Counted from the first letter of the stretch, positions 1 to 6,497 are shown. The stretch is DNA of 11,100 nucleotides from Solirubrobacteraceae bacterium (GCA_019683665.1 JADGIB010000104.1:1-11100); one strand, 5' to 3'. Numbers and translations are program-made. The notes: a model not told the origin generated them from the letters alone.

Positions 1-178
1 GGGCCGCGGCGGGCGGCGGCGCGGCGGCCGGCTCGGCTGCGGGCGCCGCGGCGGCGGGCTCGGGCCCGGGGGCCGTGCCCGCCAGGACCTGCTCGAGGTC
101 GCGGAGCTTGCGCTCGAGGTCGGCGAGCGTCTGCGAGACGTCTCCGCCTCCGGGGTGCTGTGGAGTCCGTGCCGTCAC
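1..178 (-). CDS. Hypothetical protein, N-terminal part only (short coiled coil plus Ala/Pro-rich segment)
   Basis: I do not recognise this gene. The minus strand is open from a GTG at 178 to the window edge, giving 59 residues. The segment at about residues 14-33 (QTLADLERKLRDLEQVL) has heptad-like Leu spacing and alternating charge, so a short coiled coil is plausible. It is followed by a stretch made almost only of Ala, Pro, Gly and Glu, probably a disordered linker. An in-frame GTG at 223 is an alternative start. I prefer 178 because codons between 223 and 178 include several A/T-ending ones that are atypical here, and an AGGAAGG lies about 14 nt upstream of 178. It lies downstream of sucD on the same strand, behind a strong hairpin, so it is probably transcribed separately. 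The rest of the protein is outside the window. Confidence 0.45.
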   Translation of the reverse strand, partial: MTARTPQHPGGGDVSQTLADLERKLRDLEQVLAGTAPGPEPAAAAPAAEPAAAPPPAAA

Positions 179-237
179 CTGAACCTGCTGGGCCTTCCTG
201 CCCGACGGGGGTGGATAGGCCACAGTACCAAGGGATT

Positions 238-252
238 CGGCCGTTTCGGCCG
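238..252. repeat. Small inverted repeat upstream of the hypothetical gene
   Basis: Two copies of the self-complementary hexamer CGGCCG are separated by TTT, so the 15 bases can fold into a 6-bp stem with a 3-nt loop. It lies in the 134-nt gap between the sucD stop and the start at 178. It could be a second hairpin of the sucCD terminator or an operator for the hypothetical gene. Sequence alone does not decide between these. Confidence 0.35.
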
Positions 253-274
253 GTCCTCCGCCGCTCGGCGGGTC

Positions 275-300
275 GGGGCGGGACCCGGCGGTCCCGCCCC
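275..300 (-). terminator. Hairpin terminator of sucCD
   Basis: A perfect 10-bp inverted repeat (GGGGCGGGAC at 275-284, GTCCCGCCCC at 291-300) encloses a 6-nt loop and begins 12 nt after the sucD stop. The stem is almost all G-C. There is no T-rich tract on the minus strand after it, as is common for high-GC actinobacterial hairpin terminators. It is most likely the end of the sucCD transcript. Confidence 0.65.
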
Positions 301-312
301 CCGTGGCCCCGC

Positions 313-1188
313 TCAGCCGCCGAGGATCTCGACGGCGATGTCGGCGACCTGCGTGGGGGTGCGGCCGACGCGCACGCCCTTGCTCTCCAGCGCCTCGGCC
401 TTCGCGGCGGCCGTGCCCTGCGAGCCGGACACGATCGCGCCCGCATGGCCCATCGTCTTGCCGGGCGGCGCGGTGAACCCGGCGATGTAGCCGACGACCG
501 GCTTGGAGACGTTGGCCGCGATGTACTCGGCGGCCTCCTCCTCGGCGGAGCCGCCGATCTCGCCCGACATGACGATCAGCTCGGTCTGCGGGTCGTTCTC
601 GAACAGCTCGATGATGTCGATGAAGCTCGAGCCCGGGACCGGGTCGCCGCCGATGCCGACGATCGACGAGTTGCCGAACCCGCGCTGGGCCAGCTCGTTG
701 CCGATCTGGTAGGTCAGCGTGCCCGAGCGCGACACGACGCCGACGTTGCCCTCCTTGAAGAACGCGGCCGGGATGATGCCGACGTTCGCCTTGCCCGGCG
801 ACAGGATGCCCGGGCAGTTCGGGCCGACGAGCCGCACGTCGCCGAGCCGCTTGAGGTGCGTGTAGACGCGCAGCTCGTCGTGGGCGGGGATGCCCTCGGT
901 GATCGCGACGATGAGCTTGATGCCCGCGTCGGCCGCCTCGAGGATCGAGTCGGCGGCGAAGCGCGGCGGCACGAAGATCATCGCCGTGTTCGCGCCGTGC
1001 TCGTCGACGGCCTTGCGGAACGTGTTGTAGACGGGGATCCCGTCGACGTCCTGGCCCTCCTTGCCGGGCGTGACGCCGGCCACGACGTTCGTGCCGTAGC
1101 GCTTGTTGTTCAGCGTGTGGAACGTGCCCTCGCGGCCGGTGATGCCCGAGACGCAGAGCCGCGTGTCCTTGTCGACCAGGATGCTCAT
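313..1188 (-). CDS. sucD: Succinyl-CoA ligase (ADP/GDP-forming), alpha subunit
   Basis: SucD is the 291-residue alpha subunit of succinyl-CoA synthetase, the TCA-cycle enzyme that interconverts succinyl-CoA and succinate with substrate-level NTP formation in the cytoplasm. The N-terminal CoA-binding Rossmann region carries SGITGREGTFH (14-24) and GVTPGK (38-43). GPNCPG is at 122-127. SGEIGG (208-213) supplies the Glu that positions the active-site His. GKTMGHAGAIVSG (243-255) contains the phosphorylated His, H248. Length and motif order match the family throughout, and no key residue is missing. The ATG at 1188 overlaps the sucC stop as ATGA, and a GGAGGT lies 9 nt upstream, so the two subunits should be translationally coupled. 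A hairpin follows the stop. Identification is secure. Confidence 0.97.
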   Translation of the reverse strand: MSILVDKDTRLCVSGITGREGTFHTLNNKRYGTNVVAGVTPGKEGQDVDGIPVYNTFRKAVDEHGANTAMIFVPPRFAADSILEAADAGIKLIVAITEGIPAHDELRVYTHLKRLGDVRLVGPNCPGILSPGKANVGIIPAAFFKEGNVGVVSRSGTLTYQIGNELAQRGFGNSSIVGIGGDPVPGSSFIDIIELFENDPQTELIVMSGEIGGSAEEEAAEYIAANVSKPVVGYIAGFTAPPGKTMGHAGAIVSGSQGTAAAKAEALESKGVRVGRTPTQVADIAVEILGG

Positions 1189-2327
1189 GCGCGGGCGACC
1201 TCCACGACCTTCGAGGCGGCCTCGTCCATCGTGGCCGCGGTGTGCACGTTGGGCAGGTTGGCGTCGGCGAGCAGCTGCCGGCCCTCCTGGTCGTTCGTGC
1301 CGTCCAGGCGGACGACGAACGGGACCTGCGGCTTGATCTGCTCGAACGCGGTGATGAGGCCGCGGGCGACCTCGTCGCAGCGGGTGATGCCGCCGAAGAT
1401 GTTGAACAGGACGGCCTTCACCTTCGGGTCGCTGAGGATGACCTCGACCGCGCTGGTGATCGCCTCGGCCTTCGAGCCGCCGCCGGCGTCGAGGAAGTTC
1501 GCCGGGCGGCCGCCCGCCTGGGCGACGACGTCGAGCGTGCTCATGACGAGGCCGGCGCCGTTGCCGAGGATGCCGATGTCGCCGTCGAGCTTGACGTAGG
1601 TCAGCCCGCGCTCCTTGGCCATCTGCTCCTGCGGGTCCTCGGCCGACGGGTTGCGCAGCTCCGCGTTCTCCGGGTGGCGGAAGAGGGCGTTGTCGTCGAG
1701 GGTGACCTTCGCGTCGAGCGCGGCGACGCTGCGGTCCTGCTTGATGATGAGCGGGTTGACCTCGACGAGCATCGCCTCCTCGGCGACGTAGGCCTCGTAG
1801 AGCTTGGCCAGCAGCGCCGAGACCGGGCGGACGACGTCGGCGTCGACGCCGGCCTCGAAGCAGAGCCGCCGCGCGTGGTAGTCCTGGAAGCCGAGCAGCG
1901 GGTCGATGTGGAGGCGGGCGATCGCGCTCGGGTCCTCCTCGGCGACGGCCTCGATGTCCATGCCGCCCTTCGTCGACAGCATGGCGAGCGTCGCCTTGGC
2001 GGCGCGGTCGAAGACGAACGACGCGTAGTACTCGGAGGCGATGTCGGAGGCCTCCTCGATCCACAGCTCGCGGACGGTCAGCCCGCGGATGTCCATGCCG
2101 AGGATCGCCTCCGCGTGGGCCCGGCACTCGTCGCGGTCCTGGGCGATCTTGATGCCGCCGGCCTTGCCGCGGCCTCCGATCTGCACCTGGGCCTTGACGA
2201 CGACCGGGTAACCGAGGCCGTCGGCCACGTCCACGGCCTCGTCGACGGTGGCGGCATACCCCCCGCGGGGGACGGGCACCCCGTGGCGGGCGAACAGTTG
2301 CTTGCCTTGGTATTCGAGCAGGTCCAT
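1185..2327 (-). CDS. sucC: Succinyl-CoA ligase (ADP/GDP-forming), beta subunit
   Basis: SucC is the 380-residue ATP-grasp beta subunit that binds the nucleotide and succinate and pairs with SucD. It begins with the family's usual MDLLEYQGKQLF. The nucleotide-binding stretch VVVKAQVQIGGRGKAGG is at 42-58, the Mg-binding EVNPL at 189-193, GNGAGL at 255-260, NFLDAGGG at 277-284, and the C-terminal domain loop FGGITRCDEVA at 311-321. Length matches the family (about 385-400). The frame stays open far upstream, but the conserved N-terminus fixes the ATG at 2327. No Shine-Dalgarno sequence precedes that ATG, and a TANNNT hexamer sits 11 nt upstream, which suggests a leaderless or nearly leaderless mRNA. 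The last 4 nt overlap sucD. The gene is divergent from the HAD hydrolase gene, with 42 nt between the start codons. Confidence 0.97.
   Translation of the reverse strand: MDLLEYQGKQLFARHGVPVPRGGYAATVDEAVDVADGLGYPVVVKAQVQIGGRGKAGGIKIAQDRDECRAHAEAILGMDIRGLTVRELWIEEASDIASEYYASFVFDRAAKATLAMLSTKGGMDIEAVAEEDPSAIARLHIDPLLGFQDYHARRLCFEAGVDADVVRPVSALLAKLYEAYVAEEAMLVEVNPLIIKQDRSVAALDAKVTLDDNALFRHPENAELRNPSAEDPQEQMAKERGLTYVKLDGDIGILGNGAGLVMSTLDVVAQAGGRPANFLDAGGGSKAEAITSAVEVILSDPKVKAVLFNIFGGITRCDEVARGLITAFEQIKPQVPFVVRLDGTNDQEGRQLLADANLPNVHTAATMDEAASKVVEVARA
1198..1203 (-). promoter_or_regulatory. Ribosome binding site of sucD inside the sucC 3' end
   Basis: The minus strand reads GGAGGT, 9 nt upstream of the sucD ATG and inside the last codons of sucC. 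Together with the ATGA overlap it supports coupled translation of the two subunits at equal levels. Confidence 0.6.
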
Positions 2328-2338
2328 GAGAACGGCTG

Positions 2339-2344
2339 ACTTTA
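2339..2344 (-). promoter_or_regulatory. Candidate -10 element of the sucC promoter
   Basis: The minus strand reads TAAAGT, matching the actinobacterial -10 pattern TANNNT, with 11 nt between it and the sucC ATG. A transcript starting 6-8 nt downstream would begin almost at the ATG, which fits the lack of a Shine-Dalgarno sequence. No convincing -35 hexamer is visible. On the plus strand the weaker GACAAT at 2354-2359 is similarly placed 10 nt before the ATG at 2370. The whole start-to-start gap is only 42 nt, so both promoters would share it. Confidence 0.35.
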
Positions 2345-2369
2345 TGACTTTGGGACAATGCGCGGCCTC

Positions 2370-3053
2370 ATGGCCCTCCCAAGCAACGTCACCTTCGTCA
2401 CGTTCGACGTCTACGGCACCCTGATCGACTGGGAGGCCGGCGTCGCGGACGCCTTCGAGAAGGAAGCCGCCAAGGACGGCTTCACGATCGATCGCGACGA
2501 GGTCGTCGAGCTGTTCCTGGAGATCTCCCGCGAGATCGAGTCCGGCTCGTACGAGCTGTACGCCGAGGTGCTGCGCCGCACCGCCGTCGAGATCGCCAAG
2601 CGGATCGGCTGGGACCTCGAGCCGTCCCGCTCGGGCTTCCTCCCGGAGAGCGTGCAGCGCTGGCAGCCGTTCAAGGAGACCAACCCGACGCTGCAGAAGT
2701 TCAAGAAGAACTACGACGTCGGCCTCATCTCGAACATCGACGACAAGCTGCTCGGGCAGACGCGCCGGCACATCCCGCTGGACTTCGACCTCGTCGTCAC
2801 CGCCCAGCAGGTCCGCTCCTACAAGCCGGACCCGGCGCACTTCAAGGAGTGCGCGCGCCGCATCGGCGGCAAGAAGGGCTGGGTCCACGTCGCCTCGTCG
2901 ATCACGCAGGACATCGAGCCGTGCGTGAAGGAGAAGATCCCGGTCATCTGGGTCAACCGGCGCAAGGAGACGCTCGAGGCCGGCGCCAAGAAGCCGACGG
3001 CCGAGGTCAAGACCCTGGCCGAGGCGTTCAAGCTCATCAACGGCGGCAGCTGA
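2370..3053 (+). CDS. HAD-superfamily hydrolase, 2-haloacid-dehalogenase-like
   Basis: This is a 227-residue cytoplasmic HAD-fold hydrolase. Motif I is FDVYGTL (12-18) with nucleophile D13. The Tyr at D+2, in place of the phosphatase Asp, is typical of L-2-haloacid dehalogenases. Motif II is SN (121-122), the motif III Lys is K152 in SYKPDP, and motif IV is in VASSITQD (174-181) with D181. The stretch 19-100 would be the helical cap. By memory alignment, the dehalogenase Asn in motif IV (SSN pattern) is Ile178, and the halide-binding cap Arg is not obvious, so true dehalogenation is unproven; a phosphatase or another hydrolase is possible. An in-frame ATG at 2358 is an alternative start. I chose 2370 because MALPSNVTFVTFD aligns better with family N-termini. 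It contains 19 lysines (8%), unlike its neighbours. The MBL gene follows 7 nt later. Confidence 0.85.
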   Translation: MALPSNVTFVTFDVYGTLIDWEAGVADAFEKEAAKDGFTIDRDEVVELFLEISREIESGSYELYAEVLRRTAVEIAKRIGWDLEPSRSGFLPESVQRWQPFKETNPTLQKFKKNYDVGLISNIDDKLLGQTRRHIPLDFDLVVTAQQVRSYKPDPAHFKECARRIGGKKGWVHVASSITQDIEPCVKEKIPVIWVNRRKETLEAGAKKPTAEVKTLAEAFKLINGGS

Positions 3054-3060
3054 CCCCGCG

Positions 3061-3834
3061 GTGCGGGTCCGCGCGCTCCATCCGGACGTCCTCGTCGCCA
3101 CCAGCCGCATCTGGCAGACGACCTGCACGGTCGTGCGCAGCGGCGACGAGGCGTTCGTCGTGGACTCGCCGGTGCTCCCCGACGAGCTCGAGGTCCTGCC
3201 CGCGGTGCTCGAGCAGGCCCGCTTCCCGTTCAGCGGCCTGCTCGTCACCCACGCCGACTGGGACCACCTGCTCGGGCGGCTCGCCTTCCCGGGCGCCGCG
3301 CTCGGCTGCGCGGAGACGACGGCGGCCCGGCTCACCGGCCGGCCGGGCGAGGCGCAGCGCGAGATGCGCGCCTTCGACGACGAGCACTACGTCGAGCGTC
3401 CGCAGCCGCTGACGCTCGGGCAGGTGGAGACGCTGCCGGTGCCGGGCCGGCTGGAGATCGGCGGCGAGGGGCGCGAGCTGGAGCTCCACCCCGCCGACGG
3501 GCACACCGAGGACGGGATGGCGGTCTGGGTCCCGTGGGCCCAGGTCCTCATCGCCGGCGACTACCTGTCCCCGGTCGAGATCCCGATGCTGTCGGAGGGC
3601 GGCTCGCGCGACGCGTACCTGGCGACGCTCGCGCGTCTGGAGCCGCTCGTCGAGCAGGCCGCCTGGGTCGTGCCCGGCCACGGCGAGCCGCTCGACGGCG
3701 CGCGCGCGCTGGCCATCCTGCGCGAGGATCGCGCCTATCTCGAGGCGCTGCCGGGCGACGCGCCGCTGCCGCTGGCGCGGCGCACCCCCGCGCAGCGCGC
3801 CATCCACGAGCGCAACCGGGAGCGAGCCGCATGA
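3061..3834 (+). CDS. Metallo-beta-lactamase-fold hydrolase
   Basis: This is a 257-residue MBL-fold protein, probably cytoplasmic because no signal peptide is seen. The metal-binding signature is THADWDH (63-69): H64, D66, D68 and H69, with Asp where the common HxHxDH has its second His. Further ligand candidates are H148 in DGHTEDG, D167 in IAGDY and H207 in PGHGEP, so a two-metal site looks complete. The family includes glyoxalase II, lactonases and other esterases or thioesterases; the substrate here is unknown. The GTG start lies 7 nt after the HAD stop, and the TGA overlaps the ATG of the VOC gene, which indicates a single operon. The protein contains no lysine at all, an unusual composition for its length even at high GC. 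The family call is secure; the specific function is not. Confidence 0.88.
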   Translation: MRVRALHPDVLVATSRIWQTTCTVVRSGDEAFVVDSPVLPDELEVLPAVLEQARFPFSGLLVTHADWDHLLGRLAFPGAALGCAETTAARLTGRPGEAQREMRAFDDEHYVERPQPLTLGQVETLPVPGRLEIGGEGRELELHPADGHTEDGMAVWVPWAQVLIAGDYLSPVEIPMLSEGGSRDAYLATLARLEPLVEQAAWVVPGHGEPLDGARALAILREDRAYLEALPGDAPLPLARRTPAQRAIHERNRERAA

Positions 3835-4208
3835 GGACACACGGGCTGCATCACGTGGCGCTGGAGACGCGCCGGGAGGACGCGCAGGCGTGCGTGGACT
3901 TCTTCGGCCTGCTCGGCTTCGAGCAGGTCGACCCGCCGCCGACGCTCGTCGACATCGCGCTGTGGGCCGAGCGCGACGGCCTGCAGCTCCACTTCCTGTT
4001 CAAGGACGACCCGGTGATCCCGCCGATCGCGCACGTGGCGGTGATCTGCCCCGACTACGAGGCGACCCAGGCCCGCCTGCGGGACGCCGGGTTCGAGGTC
4101 CGCGAGCACGAGGTCCACTGGGGCTCGCCGCGCTGCTACGTCGACGACCCGGCCGGGCACGTCGTCGAGATCATGCGGTTCCCGCCCGGCGGCGCGCCGC
4201 CGAGCTGA
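3831..4208 (+). CDS. VOC/glyoxalase-fold protein
   Basis: This 125-residue single-chain protein has two beta-alpha-beta-beta-beta modules of the vicinal oxygen chelate superfamily, which covers glyoxalase I, extradiol dioxygenases, epimerases and fosfomycin/bleomycin resistance proteins. H8 (LHHVAL), H54 (LQLHF), H68 (IAHVAV) and E113 (GHVVEIM) sit at the four classical metal-ligand strands, so a metal site is probably intact. DDPAGHVVEI (105-114) is the usual C-terminal signature. The length suits a subunit of a homodimer. The ATG overlaps the MBL stop as ATGA, and GGGAG lies 8 nt upstream, so it is probably coupled to the MBL gene. Pairing of a glyoxalase-I-fold with a glyoxalase-II-fold gene suggests sequential steps on one substrate, which is inference. 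It ends 3 nt from the convergent GNAT gene. Confidence 0.85.
   Translation: MRTHGLHHVALETRREDAQACVDFFGLLGFEQVDPPPTLVDIALWAERDGLQLHFLFKDDPVIPPIAHVAVICPDYEATQARLRDAGFEVREHEVHWGSPRCYVDDPAGHVVEIMRFPPGGAPPS
4187..4202. repeat. 16-bp perfect palindrome at the 3' end of the VOC gene
   Basis: The 16 bases CGGCGGCG/CGCCGCCG are an uninterrupted palindrome overlapping the codons of the Gly-Gly-Ala-Pro-Pro tail. As RNA it could form a 6-bp GC stem with a 4-nt loop. It sits just before the convergent stops and could help terminate the plus-strand transcript, but it may simply reflect GC-rich codon use. Confidence 0.3.
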
Positions 4209-4220
4209 GCCCTACGGCTC
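4207..4220. terminator. Candidate bidirectional hairpin between convergent stops
   Basis: GAGCC and GGCTC form a 5-bp stem around a CTAC loop. The hairpin spans the last bases of the VOC stop (TGA) and the GNAT stop (TAG on the minus strand). The two genes converge with only 3 nt between them, so any terminator must overlap coding sequence. The stem is short and no T-tract follows on either strand, hence low confidence. Confidence 0.3.
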
Positions 4221-4685
4221 GATCCGGCGCCCGAGGAAGAGGTCGCGCCCGGCGTCGCCCTTCGAGCGCTCGCTGAAGCCGAGGCGGTGGTACAGGGCGA
4301 GCGCCGGCGCGTTCGTCTCGTTCGTGTCGAGCTCGATGCGCCGGCAGCCGCGCGCCCGCGCCCGCTCGATCGCGGCCTCGACGAGCGCGGCGCCGAGCCC
4401 GGAGCGCCGCGCCTGCGGCCGCACGTAGAGGTCCTCCAGCCAGCAGTCGGGCGCCGCGGTCCACACGCTGAGGCGGTAGCGCAGCTGGCAGACCCCGGCG
4501 GCGGGCTCGCCGTCGCCGGGGGCGGCCAGCAGGTACTCGGTCTGCGGGTCCTCCATGAGCCGCTCGACCGTCGCCAGCATCGCGTTGTCCGACGGCCAGT
4601 CCTTGCCGAAGTGGTCGCGGAAGGCGACGAGGAGCGCCGCGACCGTCTCGGCCTCGTCCGGCGTGGCGAGCCAGGTGCGCGCCAC
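4212..4685 (-). CDS. GNAT-family N-acetyltransferase
   Basis: This 157-residue protein has a single GNAT domain that would transfer an acyl group from an acyl-CoA to an amine. Beta-4/motif A is EDLYVRPQARRSGLGAAL (84-101), with the pyrophosphate-binding R/Q-x-x-G-x-G/A loop at 91-99. Motif B is TNETNAPALALYHRLGF (121-137), with Tyr132 at the usual general-acid position. The substrate cannot be inferred. The GTG start at 4685 lies 1 nt after the stop of the carboxylase alpha chain, so the two are almost certainly cotranscribed. Whether this is functional coupling, such as a CoA-linked or lysine-acetylation role, or only convenience is unknown. It converges tail to tail with the VOC gene. Confidence 0.88.
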   Translation of the reverse strand: MARTWLATPDEAETVAALLVAFRDHFGKDWPSDNAMLATVERLMEDPQTEYLLAAPGDGEPAAGVCQLRYRLSVWTAAPDCWLEDLYVRPQARRSGLGAALVEAAIERARARGCRRIELDTNETNAPALALYHRLGFSERSKGDAGRDLFLGRRIEP

Positions 4686-4686
4686 G

Positions 4687-6489
4687 TCAGTCGCCCGCCG
4701 CCGGCTCGGGGTCCTTGATCACCGCGAGGGTGGCGCCGCTGGCGACCGCGTCGCCGACCTTGATCGGCAGCTCGGCGATGACGCCGGACTTGTGGGCGGT
4801 GATCTCGTTCTCCATCTTCATCGCCTCGATGATCGCCACGAGCGCGCCCTCCTCGACGGTCTGGCCCGGCTCGACGAGGACCTTGAAGACGTTGCCCTGC
4901 ATCGGCGAGGCGAGCGTGTCGCCGCCGGCGCCGCCCGACGAGCCCGAGCGCGAGCGCGTCGAGCGGGCGGGCCTGCGCCCGTTGACGGCCGGCGCCGCCG
5001 CGGGGGCGCCGCCGGCGAACGGCGGGCCGATGACCTTGACGTCGAACCGCTTTCCGGAGACCTCGACGGTGTAGGCCTGCTCGACCGTCTCGGCCGGCTC
5101 GTCGTCGCCGGCGGCCGGGGCCGGGTCGAACGCGAGCGTCTTCAGCCACCGGCGGTCCTCGATGAGGTCGCGGCAGGTCTCCCCGCGCGCCCACTGCTCG
5201 GAGGCGAGGATCGCCCGGTGGAACGGGATGAGCGTCTTCAGGCCCTCGATCTCGTACTCGCCCAGCGCGCGCAGCATCCGCCGGGTCGCCTGCTCGCGGT
5301 CGGTGTCCCAGACGATGAGCTTGGCCACCATCGGGTCGTACATCGGCGAGACCTCGCCGCCCGGCCCGATGCCGGAGTCGACGCGCACGCCGGGGCCCGA
5401 CGGCTCCTTGTAGGCGCCGATGCGGCCCGGCGCCGGGGCGAAGTTCTTGGAGGCGTCCTCGGCGTTGATGCGGCACTCGATCGCGTGGCCGCGCAGGGCG
5501 ACGTCCTCCTGGCGCACCGACAGCGGCTCGCCGGCGGCGGCGCGGATGCCCTCCTTGACGATGTCGACCCCGGTCACCATCTCGGTGACGCAGTGCTCGA
5601 CCTGCACCCGCGTGTTCATCTCCAGGAAGTAGTACTCCCCATCCTGCCACAGGCCCTCGATCGTGCCGGCGCCGACGTAGTCGACGGCCCGGGCCGCGTC
5701 GGTGGCGATCCTCCCGATCCGCTCGCGCATCCCCTCGACGGCGTCGACGACCGGGGCCGGGGACTCCTCGATGAGCTTCTGGTGGCGGCGCTGGATGCTG
5801 CAGTCGCGCTCGCCGAGGTGGATGACGTTGCCGTGGCGGTCGGCCAGGACCTGGACCTCGACGTGGCGCGGGTCGGGCAGGTAGCGCTCGAGGTAGACGG
5901 TCGCGTCCGAGAAGAACTTCTCGCCCTCGCGGGCGGCGCCCTCGAACGCCTTCTCCAGCTCGGACTCGTCCATCGCGACGCGGAAGCCCTTGCCTCCGCC
6001 GCCGCCGGCGGCCTTGATCGCGACCGGGTAGCCGATCTCGGCGTCGATGATCCGGCGCGCGTCCTCGACCGTGGCGACCGGCTCGGTCGTGCCCGGGACG
6101 ATCGGCACGCCGGCCGCCTTCATGATCTCGCGCGCGCGGGTCTTCGAGCCCATCGCCTCGATCGCCGAGGCCGGCGGGCCGATGAACACGACCCCGGCCT
6201 CCTCGCAGGCCCGCGCGAACGGCGCGTTCTCGGCCAGGAAGCCGTAGCCGGGGTGGACGGCCTGGGCCCCGGACTGCGCCACGACCTCCAGCAGCCGCTC
6301 GACGTTCAGGTAGCTCTCCGCCGCCGTGGGCCCGCCCAGCAGGTACGCCTCATCCGCGCGCCTGACGTGCAGCGCGTCGCGGTCGATCTCCGAATACACC
6401 GCGACCGACGCGATCCCCAGCTCCTCCAGAGCGCGGATGATCCGGATCGCGATCTCGCCCCGGTTGGCGACGAGCACCTTCTCGAACAT
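4687..6489 (-). CDS. Acetyl/propionyl-CoA carboxylase alpha chain (biotin carboxylase fused to biotin carboxyl carrier protein)
   Basis: This 600-residue cytoplasmic protein carboxylates its own biotin with ATP and bicarbonate and hands the carboxyl group to a separate carboxyltransferase, making malonyl-CoA or methylmalonyl-CoA. The biotin carboxylase part (about 1-450) begins MFEKVLVANRGEIA. It has the ATP-binding loop KAAGGGGGKGF (159-169), HLGERDCSIQRR (224-235) and the catalytic EMNTRVQVEH (290-299). A basic, Gly/Ser/Pro-rich linker (about 488-523) leads to the BCCP domain (about 525-593) with biotinylation site EAMKMEN; K558 carries biotin. Length matches actinobacterial fused alpha chains (about 590-600). 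No carboxyltransferase gene is in the window, so acetyl versus propionyl specificity cannot be told. There is no Shine-Dalgarno sequence before the ATG; a TAGCAT hexamer is 8 nt upstream and an inverted repeat lies behind it. The GNAT gene follows after 1 nt. Confidence 0.95.
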   Translation of the reverse strand: MFEKVLVANRGEIAIRIIRALEELGIASVAVYSEIDRDALHVRRADEAYLLGGPTAAESYLNVERLLEVVAQSGAQAVHPGYGFLAENAPFARACEEAGVVFIGPPASAIEAMGSKTRAREIMKAAGVPIVPGTTEPVATVEDARRIIDAEIGYPVAIKAAGGGGGKGFRVAMDESELEKAFEGAAREGEKFFSDATVYLERYLPDPRHVEVQVLADRHGNVIHLGERDCSIQRRHQKLIEESPAPVVDAVEGMRERIGRIATDAARAVDYVGAGTIEGLWQDGEYYFLEMNTRVQVEHCVTEMVTGVDIVKEGIRAAAGEPLSVRQEDVALRGHAIECRINAEDASKNFAPAPGRIGAYKEPSGPGVRVDSGIGPGGEVSPMYDPMVAKLIVWDTDREQATRRMLRALGEYEIEGLKTLIPFHRAILASEQWARGETCRDLIEDRRWLKTLAFDPAPAAGDDEPAETVEQAYTVEVSGKRFDVKVIGPPFAGGAPAAAPAVNGRRPARSTRSRSGSSGGAGGDTLASPMQGNVFKVLVEPGQTVEEGALVAIIEAMKMENEITAHKSGVIAELPIKVGDAVASGATLAVIKDPEPAAGD

Positions 6490-6497
6490 GGCCCGCG

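Noticed and set aside
179..223. Upstream GTG at 223 as start of the left-edge hypothetical gene
   Set aside because: It remains possible, but the extra 15 codons use several A/T-ending codons unlike real genes here, and no ribosome binding site precedes it.
160..1599. Long plus-strand open frame of 479 codons opposite sucD/sucC
   Set aside because: It is antisense to two unmistakable genes. Its translation is Arg/Ala/Asp/Val-rich with no recognisable motif, as expected from the complementary frame of GC-rich codons.
2328..3335. N-terminal extension of the sucC frame into the HAD/MBL region
   Set aside because: The frame stays open only because of high GC. SucC homologues begin at MDLLEYQ, and the extension lies antisense to the HAD gene.
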